The translations under genes and the position numbers were made by a program. 61,686 nucleotides of DNA from Bacteroidales bacterium. GTDB lineage: Bacteria > Bacteroidota > Bacteroidia > Bacteroidales > WCHB1-69. Below, in pieces: positions 53,352 to 61,686 of the stretch. Numbering within the stretch: the stretch's first letter is position 1; each line of letters begins with the position of its first letter. The notes below the pieces were generated by a model, which was given only the letters and a program-made list of their open reading frames with translations, did not search any database and was not told the DNA's origin. The stretch lies in the NCBI GenBank assembly GCA_017540505.1, contig JAFYAW010000023.1:1-61686 (forward strand). Reading direction: 5' to 3'.

Positions 53352-56300
53352 ATGAAGAATGATGATGATAATAAGAAAGAAGATGTGTATCCTAGGTTTT
53401 TAGATAATAAACCATGTGAACAAGATTTGTTTGAAGGAAAATCACATGACGCGATTGCTCAGAATATTGCAAATTTACTTGTCAATAATGACGCGAAGAT
53501 TATTGGAATAGATGGAGGTTGGGGGGCTGGAAAATCTAATATGGTATATTTGATAAAAAACAAATTAGACCGTAACAAGTTTCATTTTTTCATATATGAT
53601 GCATGGGGGCATCAAACGGATTTCCAAAGGCGTTCAATATTGGAAAACTTGACAGGTTTCCTTGTAGATGATGCAAAAATTTTAGACAAGGAAAAATGGA
53701 ATTCAAAACTTCTACAACTATTGTCAAGAAAGCGTAGTGTTGGTTCAAAGATAGTTAAAGAGTTGAGTGCAGTTGCTAAAGTAAGCGCCGTCGTTGCATT
53801 GGCTATGCCTCTATTGATGTTGATTAATGGTTATATTAATAATAATACGGGAAGGATTGTTTATTGGGTAGCTGTCTTTGTAGTTGCATTGGCTTGTTTA
53901 GTTGCTTTCCAAATTAAAAACATGAAGAAATACGGGCAACATATAACTTTTTTGAACATTATAAGTGAATTGTTTTTGTCGTACATGGACTATACCCATG
54001 AAAAAAACAAAGATAGTATAGAACAATCCATAAAGTATGAGACAATATATGATGAGGAACCATCTACTCGCGATTTTAAAAATTGGATGAAAGAGATTGA
54101 TAAGGACATCAATAATCATACATTAATCATTGTGTTTGACAACATGGACAGACTACCTCAAGAAAAAGTTCAAGAATTATGGTCTGCCATTCATACTTTT
54201 TTTGCTGAAAAGAAATACAATAACATCCATGTAATTGTCCCCTTTGATAGAGAACACATAAAATCTGCGTTCAAATCCGAGGATATTATTACTTATCAAA
54301 GGTCAAGTGAAAAAGGAAGTGGAGGAAATAACAATGTTAACAACAAAAAAGTATGTTTTGGGAACGATTTCATAAATAAAACGTTTGATGCTGTTTATCG
54401 TGTGTCTCCTCCTATTATGTCTGAATGGAAATCCTATTTTGCTAATCAGTGGAAAGATGCTTTTGGAATTGAAGTGGACAACAGAATTACTCAAATCTAT
54501 GACCTCCTTTCGGAAACAATTACTCCTCGTGAAATCATAGCATTCATTAATGAAATAGTAGCTATAAAACAAATATCTGACAATTCGATTCCAAATGAAT
54601 ATATCGCATTGTTTGTTAAGGGTAAGGAAATTATATCGGCTTGTCCTGACGAGGAGATACTTCATCCTTCTTATTTAGGAGCATTGGATTTTATGTATAA
54701 AAACGATACGGAATTACCTAAATACATATCCGCTTTATACTACCAATTACCTGTTGACAAAGCATTGGATATTATCTATACTGACAATCTAAAAAGAGCA
54801 TTAGATAATGGAGATGAAGAACAAATAAAATCTATTCAAAGTAATCCACATCTGTTTTTCCTTGTTTTGGAAAATGCAATAACAAAAATTACAAATATTT
54901 CTAATGCTGTGAAGGTCTTAGACGTATGTTTGTCAAAAGACAGTTCTCTGCAAGAACAAATGATTTGGGACTGCATATGTGAAAACATCAAACAACAACC
55001 AATATATTATTCTCTGCAAGAGTATCAGAGAATATTATTAAAAAGAATTACTGAAAAGGATGAATATTTGCAAACGATTGTTTCAGCTCTTTGTGATGAT
55101 CCAGATATTGATGTGCTTGGATATTATAATAGTATAAGACTTTTATCAGAAGATGGTTTTGATCCATTCACTTATCTTCATGAAAAAGAATATAGTCCTG
55201 AATCTTTCATATACTTTGTTGAACAAGCAAAAGGTGATTATAAACGATATAAGATAATATGTGATCAAAAAGAATTGGATAAATACCTATCTAAGCTTGA
55301 TGTCAAGGAGTTAGACACTTTAAGCGCTATTCCATATATTAAAAACGACTATGGTTTATCACCATATTTAAACCATCTTGAAACTTTGGTCGATTCAAGT
55401 AAAAACAACAAGGAAAATATTGCGGTTTTATATACTAGGTTAAAAGAGTTGGAGCGTCCTGTGTCGAAAAAGCTCCCAGATGTCCTAATACAAGTCTTTT
55501 TTAATCAAATAAAGGACACAGAAGTTTTTTATTATGATTTAATCTGCATGCGCATATCGCGTTTGAACAACTTCACAGCAAATCTTCGACCAGCATTTAA
55601 AGCCGTATTGGATCGCAAAGATGATGAGTTTGTTGAAAGGGTGGCTGAAAGGATTGAGTACTATATTAGCTATGGCGACATTTTATTGAATGTCGATACG
55701 ATAAGTTCTCCTCTATATTTGGAAGTCGCAAAGAAGCTAACAGAAAAGAGTTATGGGCAGTCAACCATGGATGTTGTAGCTATTATTCAAAAATATGATA
55801 CTATAAAAAGCACTTTGGGAATAACTCCAGATTTGTTAATTAATCGGATTGATTCTTGGAGCGATGATCTCCAAACAAGAATTACAGAAGATATGATTGC
55901 TTCTATTTCTGTTGAGTTTTTCAAAGATATCAAAACTATTGATAGTAATGTGTCCTCATGTTGTATTAAGGCTGCTAAAGGTTACTTGAATTCGAAATCA
56001 AAAGAAGAATGGAAGCAATCAATACTTGCAGGAAATTATGAATATCAGTTGCTTATGATTATAAAACTAAATATTCAGGCCTGTTTTGATGCTTTTAAAG
56101 AACTCCTCGTTGAGAATGCCCAATCAGTTAAAAGTGCTTTTACGAAACTAAAATGCGACCAATTAATTAAACTTTTAGAAAATAATGGAAGGAACATGCT
56201 TAGTGCATTTAATACTGTTAGAGATCGTTTTTGCGATGGGGCCTGTGCCATGACTACAGATAAGTTTGATTTTTATGGTGAATGGCTATTGAAGTATGCC

Positions 56301-56570
56301 AAATTGGAAGATAAGTCATCTGCATTAAGAACTATTTTTATATCTTCTGTCCTTGATAAAAAAGAAAATATTCAAATAGTTCTTAAGTACCAAGACAAAA
56401 TGATTAAAATTGTGGAAATAGCGAAAGAAGAGAACAAAGATTTTAAAGATAAGATTAGATTTTTGCTAGATAGGGTGTATAAAGATGATACAGCGTTTGA
56501 AAGTTTTGCAAAAAAAATAGGCGTTAACAAGTCTATTATAAACAAACTCAAGGATAGTGTAGTTGTTTAA
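53352..56570 (+). CDS. KAP-family P-loop NTPase with transmembrane insertion
   Basis: About 1072 residues from the ATG at 53352 (a GTG at 53343 is also possible). Walker A is GGWGAGKSN with K61. Two membrane helices follow at about 150-200 (VSAVVALAMPLLMLINGY and YWVAVFVVALACLVAF), inserted within the NTPase domain as in KAP proteins. Walker B is TLIIVFDNMDRLP, followed by a sensor-like FDREHIKSAF. The remaining 700 residues are helical repeats with no recognised domain. KAP NTPases occur in phage-defence and membrane-remodelling contexts. AT-rich and foreign-looking, between hsdS and hsdR genes; a defence role is inferred. Confidence 0.85.
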   Translation: MKNDDDNKKEDVYPRFLDNKPCEQDLFEGKSHDAIAQNIANLLVNNDAKIIGIDGGWGAGKSNMVYLIKNKLDRNKFHFFIYDAWGHQTDFQRRSILENLTGFLVDDAKILDKEKWNSKLLQLLSRKRSVGSKIVKELSAVAKVSAVVALAMPLLMLINGYINNNTGRIVYWVAVFVVALACLVAFQIKNMKKYGQHITFLNIISELFLSYMDYTHEKNKDSIEQSIKYETIYDEEPSTRDFKNWMKEIDKDINNHTLIIVFDNMDRLPQEKVQELWSAIHTFFAEKKYNNIHVIVPFDREHIKSAFKSEDIITYQRSSEKGSGGNNNVNNKKVCFGNDFINKTFDAVYRVSPPIMSEWKSYFANQWKDAFGIEVDNRITQIYDLLSETITPREIIAFINEIVAIKQISDNSIPNEYIALFVKGKEIISACPDEEILHPSYLGALDFMYKNDTELPKYISALYYQLPVDKALDIIYTDNLKRALDNGDEEQIKSIQSNPHLFFLVLENAITKITNISNAVKVLDVCLSKDSSLQEQMIWDCICENIKQQPIYYSLQEYQRILLKRITEKDEYLQTIVSALCDDPDIDVLGYYNSIRLLSEDGFDPFTYLHEKEYSPESFIYFVEQAKGDYKRYKIICDQKELDKYLSKLDVKELDTLSAIPYIKNDYGLSPYLNHLETLVDSSKNNKENIAVLYTRLKELERPVSKKLPDVLIQVFFNQIKDTEVFYYDLICMRISRLNNFTANLRPAFKAVLDRKDDEFVERVAERIEYYISYGDILLNVDTISSPLYLEVAKKLTEKSYGQSTMDVVAIIQKYDTIKSTLGITPDLLINRIDSWSDDLQTRITEDMIASISVEFFKDIKTIDSNVSSCCIKAAKGYLNSKSKEEWKQSILAGNYEYQLLMIIKLNIQACFDAFKELLVENAQSVKSAFTKLKCDQLIKLLENNGRNMLSAFNTVRDRFCDGACAMTTDKFDFYGEWLLKYAKLEDKSSALRTIFISSVLDKKENIQIVLKYQDKMIKIVEIAKEENKDFKDKIRFLLDRVYKDDTAFESFAKKIGVNKSIINKLKDSVVV

Positions 56571-56724
56571 TAATTATAGACGGAACTATTAACTGCAACA
56601 ATGATATAGATAAATTACACTCAAGAATGATTGTTAAACGAGAATGTTGATTTTTTCAAATATAGAAATCATCCATAAATCCAGTGAAATTTCAAGTCAA
56701 TTAATAAGAATTAACTCTTAATAT

Positions 56725-56940
56725 ATGAAAGGCTCCGCATCGCATCTTTTAGAGTTTCTGGAAGGTTCCAGAAAACGGTTTATCATTCCGATCTATCAGC
56801 GCAACTATGACTGGAAACAGGAAATCGGGGACTGGAACAAGATGTCCATCCTGAAGAACCTGTTCAAAGTCTATCAGATTGACGAAGATGATCTTGTGTT
56901 TGGGGTTGCGCCGATAAAAGAAGAGAACAATGAAGAATAG
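56725..56940 (+). pseudogene. DUF262 (GmrSD-type) N-terminal remnant
   Basis: A 71-codon frame. The first 35 residues (SHLLEFLEGSRKRFIIPIYQRNYDWKQ cut into SHLLEFLEGS and RFIIPIYQRNYDW) are the DUF262 start with its nuclease-linked QR motif. After GDWNKM the sequence changes to an unrelated-looking LKNLFKVYQIDEDDLVFGVAP tail. DUF262 proteins are normally 500 or more residues, so this is a deletion remnant fused to another scrap. The 155 bp before it (56571-56724) are AT-rich and show nothing else. Confidence 0.6.
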
Positions 56941-57026
56941 CAACCACCTAAAGAAACTTCTATTCTTTGAATTTGCATAAAAATGTACAATTTTAAAAAT
57001 AAAATCACACCATATTGATTTTTTTG

Positions 57027-57034
57027 TATTTTTG
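57027..57034 (+). promoter_or_regulatory. -7 promoter box of the RloA/RloB pair
   Basis: TATTTTTG followed by CATCC, 22 nt before the RloA-like ATG. Confidence 0.6.
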
Positions 57035-57055
57035 CATCCCCAAAAATAGAGCGAT

Positions 57056-58336
57056 ATGATACAAGAGATAAAGATAAAAAACTTCCTGTCGTTCAAGGAT
57101 GAAGTAACCTTCAGCTTTGAGGCGACAAAGGATACTTTTGCGGAAGAGTCTCAAGTAGTAAAGATCAATGACAACACGAGGTTGTTGCGCTTCGCGGTTG
57201 TTTATGGCTATAATGCATCGGGAAAGTCAAATTTACTCTATGCTTTTGATTTTCTGCCTCGCTTCTGGAGTTATAAGCCAGAGAGCATGGATGATCCAAC
57301 TGGGGTTATCCCTTTCAAACTTGATGCCGCATCACCAAACGAGCCATCCTGCTTTGAACTGGTATTTTTTGTGGGCAATATGAAATATTGGTATCAGTTA
57401 GAGTTGGATAAAAAGCAGGTTTATTTGGAGAAACTTTCGTGTTATAAGAGCATACAGCCCACCTTGCTTTTTGAAAGGAAACTAGTAGATGGACAGTCTG
57501 TGGTGGAAATCAATCCAAAAGGAGATAAAATTAGTCCTTCTGCAAAGAATCTGATTAATGGATATTGCTTGAAGAATCTTTCGTTTTTTGTGGCTCGTAA
57601 TCAAGTAAATGCAAACCTACCCTTGATTGATGCAGCCAAGAACTGGATGAGAAATCAGACAATGCCTGCCGTGTTTCCAACAACTTATCTTACGGACTAT
57701 GCGCAGCGAAAAACAGCAGAGAACAATGACTTGACTCGACATCTCGTTAGTTTCCTTCATGAGGCTGATTTCAACATTACAAATATATCTTCGGACATTG
57801 TATATAGGCCCATATCTGACGAAGAAGTTAAGTTCAGGACTTCTGACGAAAGCATTCCAAAGGATGAAAGGGAAAGGATCAGAAAGGAGAAAACTATCCC
57901 TCTACTACATACTAGTTTTGAGCATACCGTTGAGAATGAAAACGGGCAAGAGACATATCAAATGAACAGAAGTGATGAGTCAACAGGAACACTTCGCACC
58001 TTTGGCATAGAGACGGTCTTGTTCGAGGCACTTGGTAGTAATGCCTTCTTGCCCATCGATGAAATTGAGACTTCGCAGCATCCAAAATTGTTGGAAAAGA
58101 TATTGTTCGAGTACTTGAAGACCAATTCAAGGTCTCAGATTTTAGTGACAACTCATAATGATGGTTTGCTGGATTTAGTGGATGATTTGATAAGGAAAGA
58201 CTCTGTGTGGTTTACGGAGAAAGACAAAGCAGGTGTGACTGATTTGTATAAACTGACGGATTTTAGAGGCATCAACCGTCTTTCTTCTATCAGAGAGGCA
58301 TATCGCAACAAACGGTTTGGCGCTACAATGAAGTAA
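57056..58336 (+). CDS. RloA/AbiLi-like AAA ATPase
   Basis: 426 residues. SMC/OLD-like start IKNFLSFKDEVTFSFEA, Walker A YGYNASGKSNLL, and a C-terminal half with an ABC-like signature region (NRSDESTGTLRTFGIETVLF), Walker B FLPIDEIETSQHP and a following LVTTHNDGLL. These are the marks of the AAA15/RloA group, which pairs with RloB-type effectors and is often found inside type I restriction loci. It probably senses phage and licenses the partner. It lies 2 nt upstream of the RloB-like gene. Confidence 0.88.
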   Translation: MIQEIKIKNFLSFKDEVTFSFEATKDTFAEESQVVKINDNTRLLRFAVVYGYNASGKSNLLYAFDFLPRFWSYKPESMDDPTGVIPFKLDAASPNEPSCFELVFFVGNMKYWYQLELDKKQVYLEKLSCYKSIQPTLLFERKLVDGQSVVEINPKGDKISPSAKNLINGYCLKNLSFFVARNQVNANLPLIDAAKNWMRNQTMPAVFPTTYLTDYAQRKTAENNDLTRHLVSFLHEADFNITNISSDIVYRPISDEEVKFRTSDESIPKDERERIRKEKTIPLLHTSFEHTVENENGQETYQMNRSDESTGTLRTFGIETVLFEALGSNAFLPIDEIETSQHPKLLEKILFEYLKTNSRSQILVTTHNDGLLDLVDDLIRKDSVWFTEKDKAGVTDLYKLTDFRGINRLSSIREAYRNKRFGATMK

Positions 58337-58338
58337 AT

Positions 58339-59007
58339 ATGGCGAAAAGGAAGTTAGCGACGGAAATAAAGCCGAAGAAACATTTTAGAACCTTGAAAGA
58401 TTCTTCACAAAGGGATGTGGGGACAAGGGAGATGGGATTATACCCCTTTGTTATTAGTGGTGGAAAGAACACAGAACATTTTTATTTCAAACATATCAGC
58501 GAAATAACTGATTACAAATTCATAATTAAGCCTGAGTATTTTGGTGGTGAGTCTAATTATACTAAAGTTTTTCCAAAAAGAATAACCAAAATATTAGACA
58601 GAAATAACAATGCAAAAATATTCTGTGTCTTTGATTGGGATACCGTTCGTGGAAATAAAAAAAATCTTGAGAAACACGAAGCTTTTGTCAACCAATTTAA
58701 AAACGAAATTGACAATGGAACTGTTGTCGTTTGCCCAAGTATGCCCTGTATTGAGTATTGGTTTCTTCTTCATTTTAATAATTCAACAAGATTAGTAGGA
58801 ACATGTGAAGAAATCAGCAAGATATTAAAGCCTTATATGAAAGCCTACTTTCCCCAAAAAAACATTAATATGTTTGAGGTGTTGAAAGACAAGGACTGTT
58901 TAGAAAAAAAACTTGGGTTGAAAAACTATGTGCTGATGGAAAGTTGGATGCTGCTATTAAACGAGCAGAAGATAACATCAATGCTGCAAATAATGCTGTT
59001 GAATTAG
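58339..59007 (+). CDS. RloB-like effector, frameshifted near the C-terminus
   Basis: The frame as read gives 222 residues: a basic start, then GLYPFVISGGKNTEHFYFKH, the acidic core IFCVFDWDTVRG, and CIEYWFLLHF, which match RloB/TOPRIM-like nucleases paired with RloA. After an A8 run at 58904-58911 the frame becomes unlike the family. Shifting by one base there gives a sensible continuation (WVEKLCADGKLDAAIKRAE, ending KVFKNVK) to a TAG at 59055-59057, 3 nt before hsdR. So one A is missing relative to the expected frame. This is either a mutation, a sequencing error or a slippage site. The short version may lose the C-terminal helix. Confidence 0.8.
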   Translation: MAKRKLATEIKPKKHFRTLKDSSQRDVGTREMGLYPFVISGGKNTEHFYFKHISEITDYKFIIKPEYFGGESNYTKVFPKRITKILDRNNNAKIFCVFDWDTVRGNKKNLEKHEAFVNQFKNEIDNGTVVVCPSMPCIEYWFLLHFNNSTRLVGTCEEISKILKPYMKAYFPQKNINMFEVLKDKDCLEKKLGLKNYVLMESWMLLLNEQKITSMLQIMLLN

Positions 59008-59060
59008 ACAATCAATCTTATTCGTACGTGTATAAAGTGTTTAAAAATGTGAAATAGTCT

Positions 59061-61686
59061 ATGTTTCTATTCAACGAAAGCCTATTGGAACAATCCGTCA
59101 TCTCCCTGCTGAAAGAGCAGGGTTATGATTATGTCAAAGGCGAGGAAATCACCCGCGACCTCGACGAGGTTGTGCTGCGCGATGATCTGGCAGAATATCT
59201 GCACAACCGTTACAAGAACGACGGCATCACCGACCAGGAGGTGGAGAATGCCATCCGCATCATCACGCAGAAACAGGGCGGCACACTCTACGCTGAGAAC
59301 AAACACACCCTCAACCTGCTGATGGACGGATTCTCGCTGAAACGCGAAGACCCCGCCAAGCAGAACCTGTACATCTATCCCATCGCTTTCGACGAAGCTA
59401 ACCAGAAACACAACATCTTCAAGGTGGTGAACCAGTTCGACATCACCGAAATCGAGCACCGCATACCCGACATCATCATCTTTGTCAACGGTCTGCCCGT
59501 GGTGGTGTTCGAGTTGAAGAGTGCCACCAAGCAAGACACCACTATCGAGGATGCTTACAAACAGCTCACCATCCGCTACCGCCGCGACATACCTTCCTTG
59601 TTCAAATACACGGCTTTCATTGTGGTCTCCGATGGCGTGAACAGTAAATTCGGCACCCTTTACACCCCATACGAATTTTTCTACGCTTGGCGCAAAGTGA
59701 ACGCCAAAGACAAGGCCTGCGACGGCATCAACTCACTCAAGACGATGATTGCCGGAATGTTCCGCAAAGACCGGCTCATCGATGTGATTCACAACTTCGT
59801 CTATTTTCCTGACACCTCCAAAGACGAAAAGAAGTTCATCTGCCGTTATCCGCAATATTTCGCCGCCCGCTCGCTTTTTCAGAATATATTGAACCACAGC
59901 AAACTCAACGCGGGAGGCGACGGCAAAGGCGGCACCTATTTCGGCGCTACGGGTTGCGGGAAGTCGCTGACGATGCTCTTCCTGTCGCGTCTGCTGATGA
60001 AAAGCAAAGCCTTGTGCAGTCCTACCATCATTTTGATCACCGACCGTACTGATTTGGACGACCAGCTCTCGCGTCTGCTGCTCAACGCCAAGCAGTTCGT
60101 GGGCGACAGCGTAATAGAGCAGGTGGAGAGTCGCGAGGATTTGAAAGCCAAACTGCAAGGCCGTACCAGCGGAGGTGTGTTCCTTACCACCATACAGAAA
60201 TTCTCAAAGGACATCAATTTGCTTTCCAACCGTGCTAATATCGTCTGCATCAGCGATGAAGCGCACCGTACGCAGACCAATTTGGAGGAAAAGTTGGCCA
60301 TTACGGAGGCCGGCGTGAAACGCTCGTTTGGTTTTGCCAAGTATCTGCGCGATTCGTTACCGAATGCCACCTACGTGGGTTTTACCGGCACGCCGATAGA
60401 TTCTACGATGGAGGTCTTTGGCGCTGTTGTGGATGAATATTCCATGATAGAAGCCGTGGAGGACGGTATCACCAAATCCATCCTCTACGAAGGCCGAGCG
60501 TCGCGTGTTATTGCCGACAGCGAGCTTATCAAGCAAATTGAAGCCTACTACGACCAATGCGCGGAGGAGGGTTCGTCGGAATACCAGATTGAGGAGAGCA
60601 AGCGGGCGATGACGCAAATGAGCATTTTGCTCAACAGTCCCGACCTCATTCACCGTCTGGCTGTGGATTTTGTGCAGCACTACGAACGTCGTGTGGAAGA
60701 AGGCGGTACGGTCAAGGGCAAGGCCATGATTGTCTGTGCCACCCGTGAAATCGGTTTTGCCATCTACAAAGAGATTGTCGCCATGCGGCCAGAGTGGGCA
60801 GAGGTGAGAATCTGCGGCGATGGCGAAGAACTGACCAAAGAAGAAGCGGAAAAGATCAAGCCCATCGAGAAAATCAAGTTGGTCTGCATCCGTCAGAAAG
60901 ATGACAATCCCGAACTGTACAAGCTGCTGGGCACCGACGAAGAGCGCAAGAAACTCGATTTGCAATTCAAGGAGGAGAAGTCAAACTTCAAGATTGCCAT
61001 CGTGGTGGACATGTGGATTACGGGCTTCGATGTGCCTTGTTTGGATACCATGTACTGCTTCAAACCGTTGCAAATGCATACGCTGATACAGACCATCAGT
61101 CGTGTAAACAGAAACTATCCGGGCAAGGATAAAGGTTTGATTGTCGATTATTTAGGCATCAAGAAGAAGTTCAACCAGGCGATGAAAAAATATGCCAATG
61201 GCGGACAGAACGAGACACCGGTGGAAACCATCGACAATGCCGTGAAGCTGTTCAAAGACGAGTTGGATCTGCTTAGACGTATGTTTACGGGTTTTGAGTA
61301 CAGCAGGTTCTTTATGGGTACACCGTTGGAACAATTGAATGCCCTGCAGATGTCTGCCGAATACATCCAGCAAACCGAAGAGACCGAGAAGCGCTTTATG
61401 AAGCACACCCTTATCATGAAGTCGGCTTACAATATGTGCAATAATGACGAACGAATCACAAAGGAGGAGATTGACGATGTGCATTTTTTCACGGCTGTTC
61501 GTTCCATCATATTCAAGACCACCACGGGTGTGTCGCCCGATGCCACGCAGATGAACCGCCATGTGTTGAAGTTGGTCAACGAGGCCTTGATTTCGGAAGA
61601 GGTGGTGGCCATCAACAACCTGCAGCTCAACGATGCCAAGCAGATTGACTTGCTGGCATCACAGTATATGGACAAGTTGAAAAACC
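59061..61686 (+). CDS. hsdR: type I restriction endonuclease subunit R (partial)
   Basis: Open from the ATG at 59061 to the window edge (875 codons; the C-terminus is missing). N-terminal PD-(D/E)XK nuclease with D137 in HRIPDIIIFV and E151-x-K153 in VVFELKS. Helicase motor: Walker A GATGCGKSLT at 295-304, D399-E-A-H in CISDEAHRTQ, motif III VGFTGTPI and a later DMWITGFDVP segment. It translocates and cuts unmodified DNA as part of the HsdR2M2S complex. Its start lies 3 nt after the restored end of the RloB-like frame, so it is probably transcribed from the RloA promoter or by read-through. Confidence 0.95.
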   Translation, partial: MFLFNESLLEQSVISLLKEQGYDYVKGEEITRDLDEVVLRDDLAEYLHNRYKNDGITDQEVENAIRIITQKQGGTLYAENKHTLNLLMDGFSLKREDPAKQNLYIYPIAFDEANQKHNIFKVVNQFDITEIEHRIPDIIIFVNGLPVVVFELKSATKQDTTIEDAYKQLTIRYRRDIPSLFKYTAFIVVSDGVNSKFGTLYTPYEFFYAWRKVNAKDKACDGINSLKTMIAGMFRKDRLIDVIHNFVYFPDTSKDEKKFICRYPQYFAARSLFQNILNHSKLNAGGDGKGGTYFGATGCGKSLTMLFLSRLLMKSKALCSPTIILITDRTDLDDQLSRLLLNAKQFVGDSVIEQVESREDLKAKLQGRTSGGVFLTTIQKFSKDINLLSNRANIVCISDEAHRTQTNLEEKLAITEAGVKRSFGFAKYLRDSLPNATYVGFTGTPIDSTMEVFGAVVDEYSMIEAVEDGITKSILYEGRASRVIADSELIKQIEAYYDQCAEEGSSEYQIEESKRAMTQMSILLNSPDLIHRLAVDFVQHYERRVEEGGTVKGKAMIVCATREIGFAIYKEIVAMRPEWAEVRICGDGEELTKEEAEKIKPIEKIKLVCIRQKDDNPELYKLLGTDEERKKLDLQFKEEKSNFKIAIVVDMWITGFDVPCLDTMYCFKPLQMHTLIQTISRVNRNYPGKDKGLIVDYLGIKKKFNQAMKKYANGGQNETPVETIDNAVKLFKDELDLLRRMFTGFEYSRFFMGTPLEQLNALQMSAEYIQQTEETEKRFMKHTLIMKSAYNMCNNDERITKEEIDDVHFFTAVRSIIFKTTTGVSPDATQMNRHVLKLVNEALISEEVVAINNLQLNDAKQIDLLASQYMDKLKN

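Overview
This 61.7 kb window comes from a member of the Bacteroidota, most likely order Bacteroidales. Promoters throughout carry the Bacteroidota -7 box TAnnTTTG in place of a sigma-70 -10. The gene content also fits: a fused SecDF, an OmpA protein with TPR and PD40 repeats, a DUF3127 protein, a DUF4153 protein, an oversized type II-C Cas9 and a sulfonolipid-type acyltransferase. No rRNA or tRNA gene was seen.

Layout. 1-6.7 kb is accessory-looking: a DUF1295 membrane protein cut by the window edge, a cupin, an orphan nucleotidyltransferase, a UvrA paralogue with a small in-frame repeat insertion, short dyad repeats, gene debris, and a frameshifted DUF1016 gene. 6.7-11.4 kb is a three-gene surface O-acetylation operon (two SGNH-like proteins and an MBOAT). 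11.4-19.7 kb is a complete type II-C CRISPR-Cas locus: a minus-strand tracrRNA, then cas9, a RhuM-family gene, cas1 and cas2 joined by 4-bp ATGA overlaps, then an array of 12 full repeats plus one half repeat. 19.7-36.2 kb is housekeeping and envelope: xseA, pyrC, mscL, an SRPBCC-like gene with lptB, the OmpA/TPR/PD40 protein, secDF, lptD, an amidase, an MCE/MlaD protein, a DUF3127 protein and an NlpC/P60 hydrolase.

36.3-45.8 kb is one tightly packed nine-gene unit with its own promoter and terminator. It holds a VOC protein, a serine-palmitoyltransferase/cysteate-acyltransferase-like PLP enzyme, an SDR reductase, five heterodisulfide-reductase-like redox proteins and a cysteate synthase. I read it as a sulfonolipid (capnine/sulfobacin) operon with an embedded Hdr-like electron-transfer module. 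After a DUF4153 gene and a MarR regulator, 48.3-61.7 kb is a type I restriction-modification locus whose hsdM, hsdS and hsdR genes are separated by other defence-type genes: a HEPN protein upstream, a Fic protein between 39-bp direct repeats, a KAP ATPase, a DUF262 remnant and a RloA/RloB pair. hsdR runs off the window end.

The most interesting points are four. The RhuM gene is translationally embedded in the cas operon. Every CRISPR repeat contains a perfect Bacteroidota -7 box placed to fire into the adjacent spacer, and the xseA-side half repeat keeps exactly that part. The Hdr-like module shares an operon with sulfonolipid genes. The type I R-M operon carries nested defence cargo. All functional calls come from reading the sequence; no database search was run.
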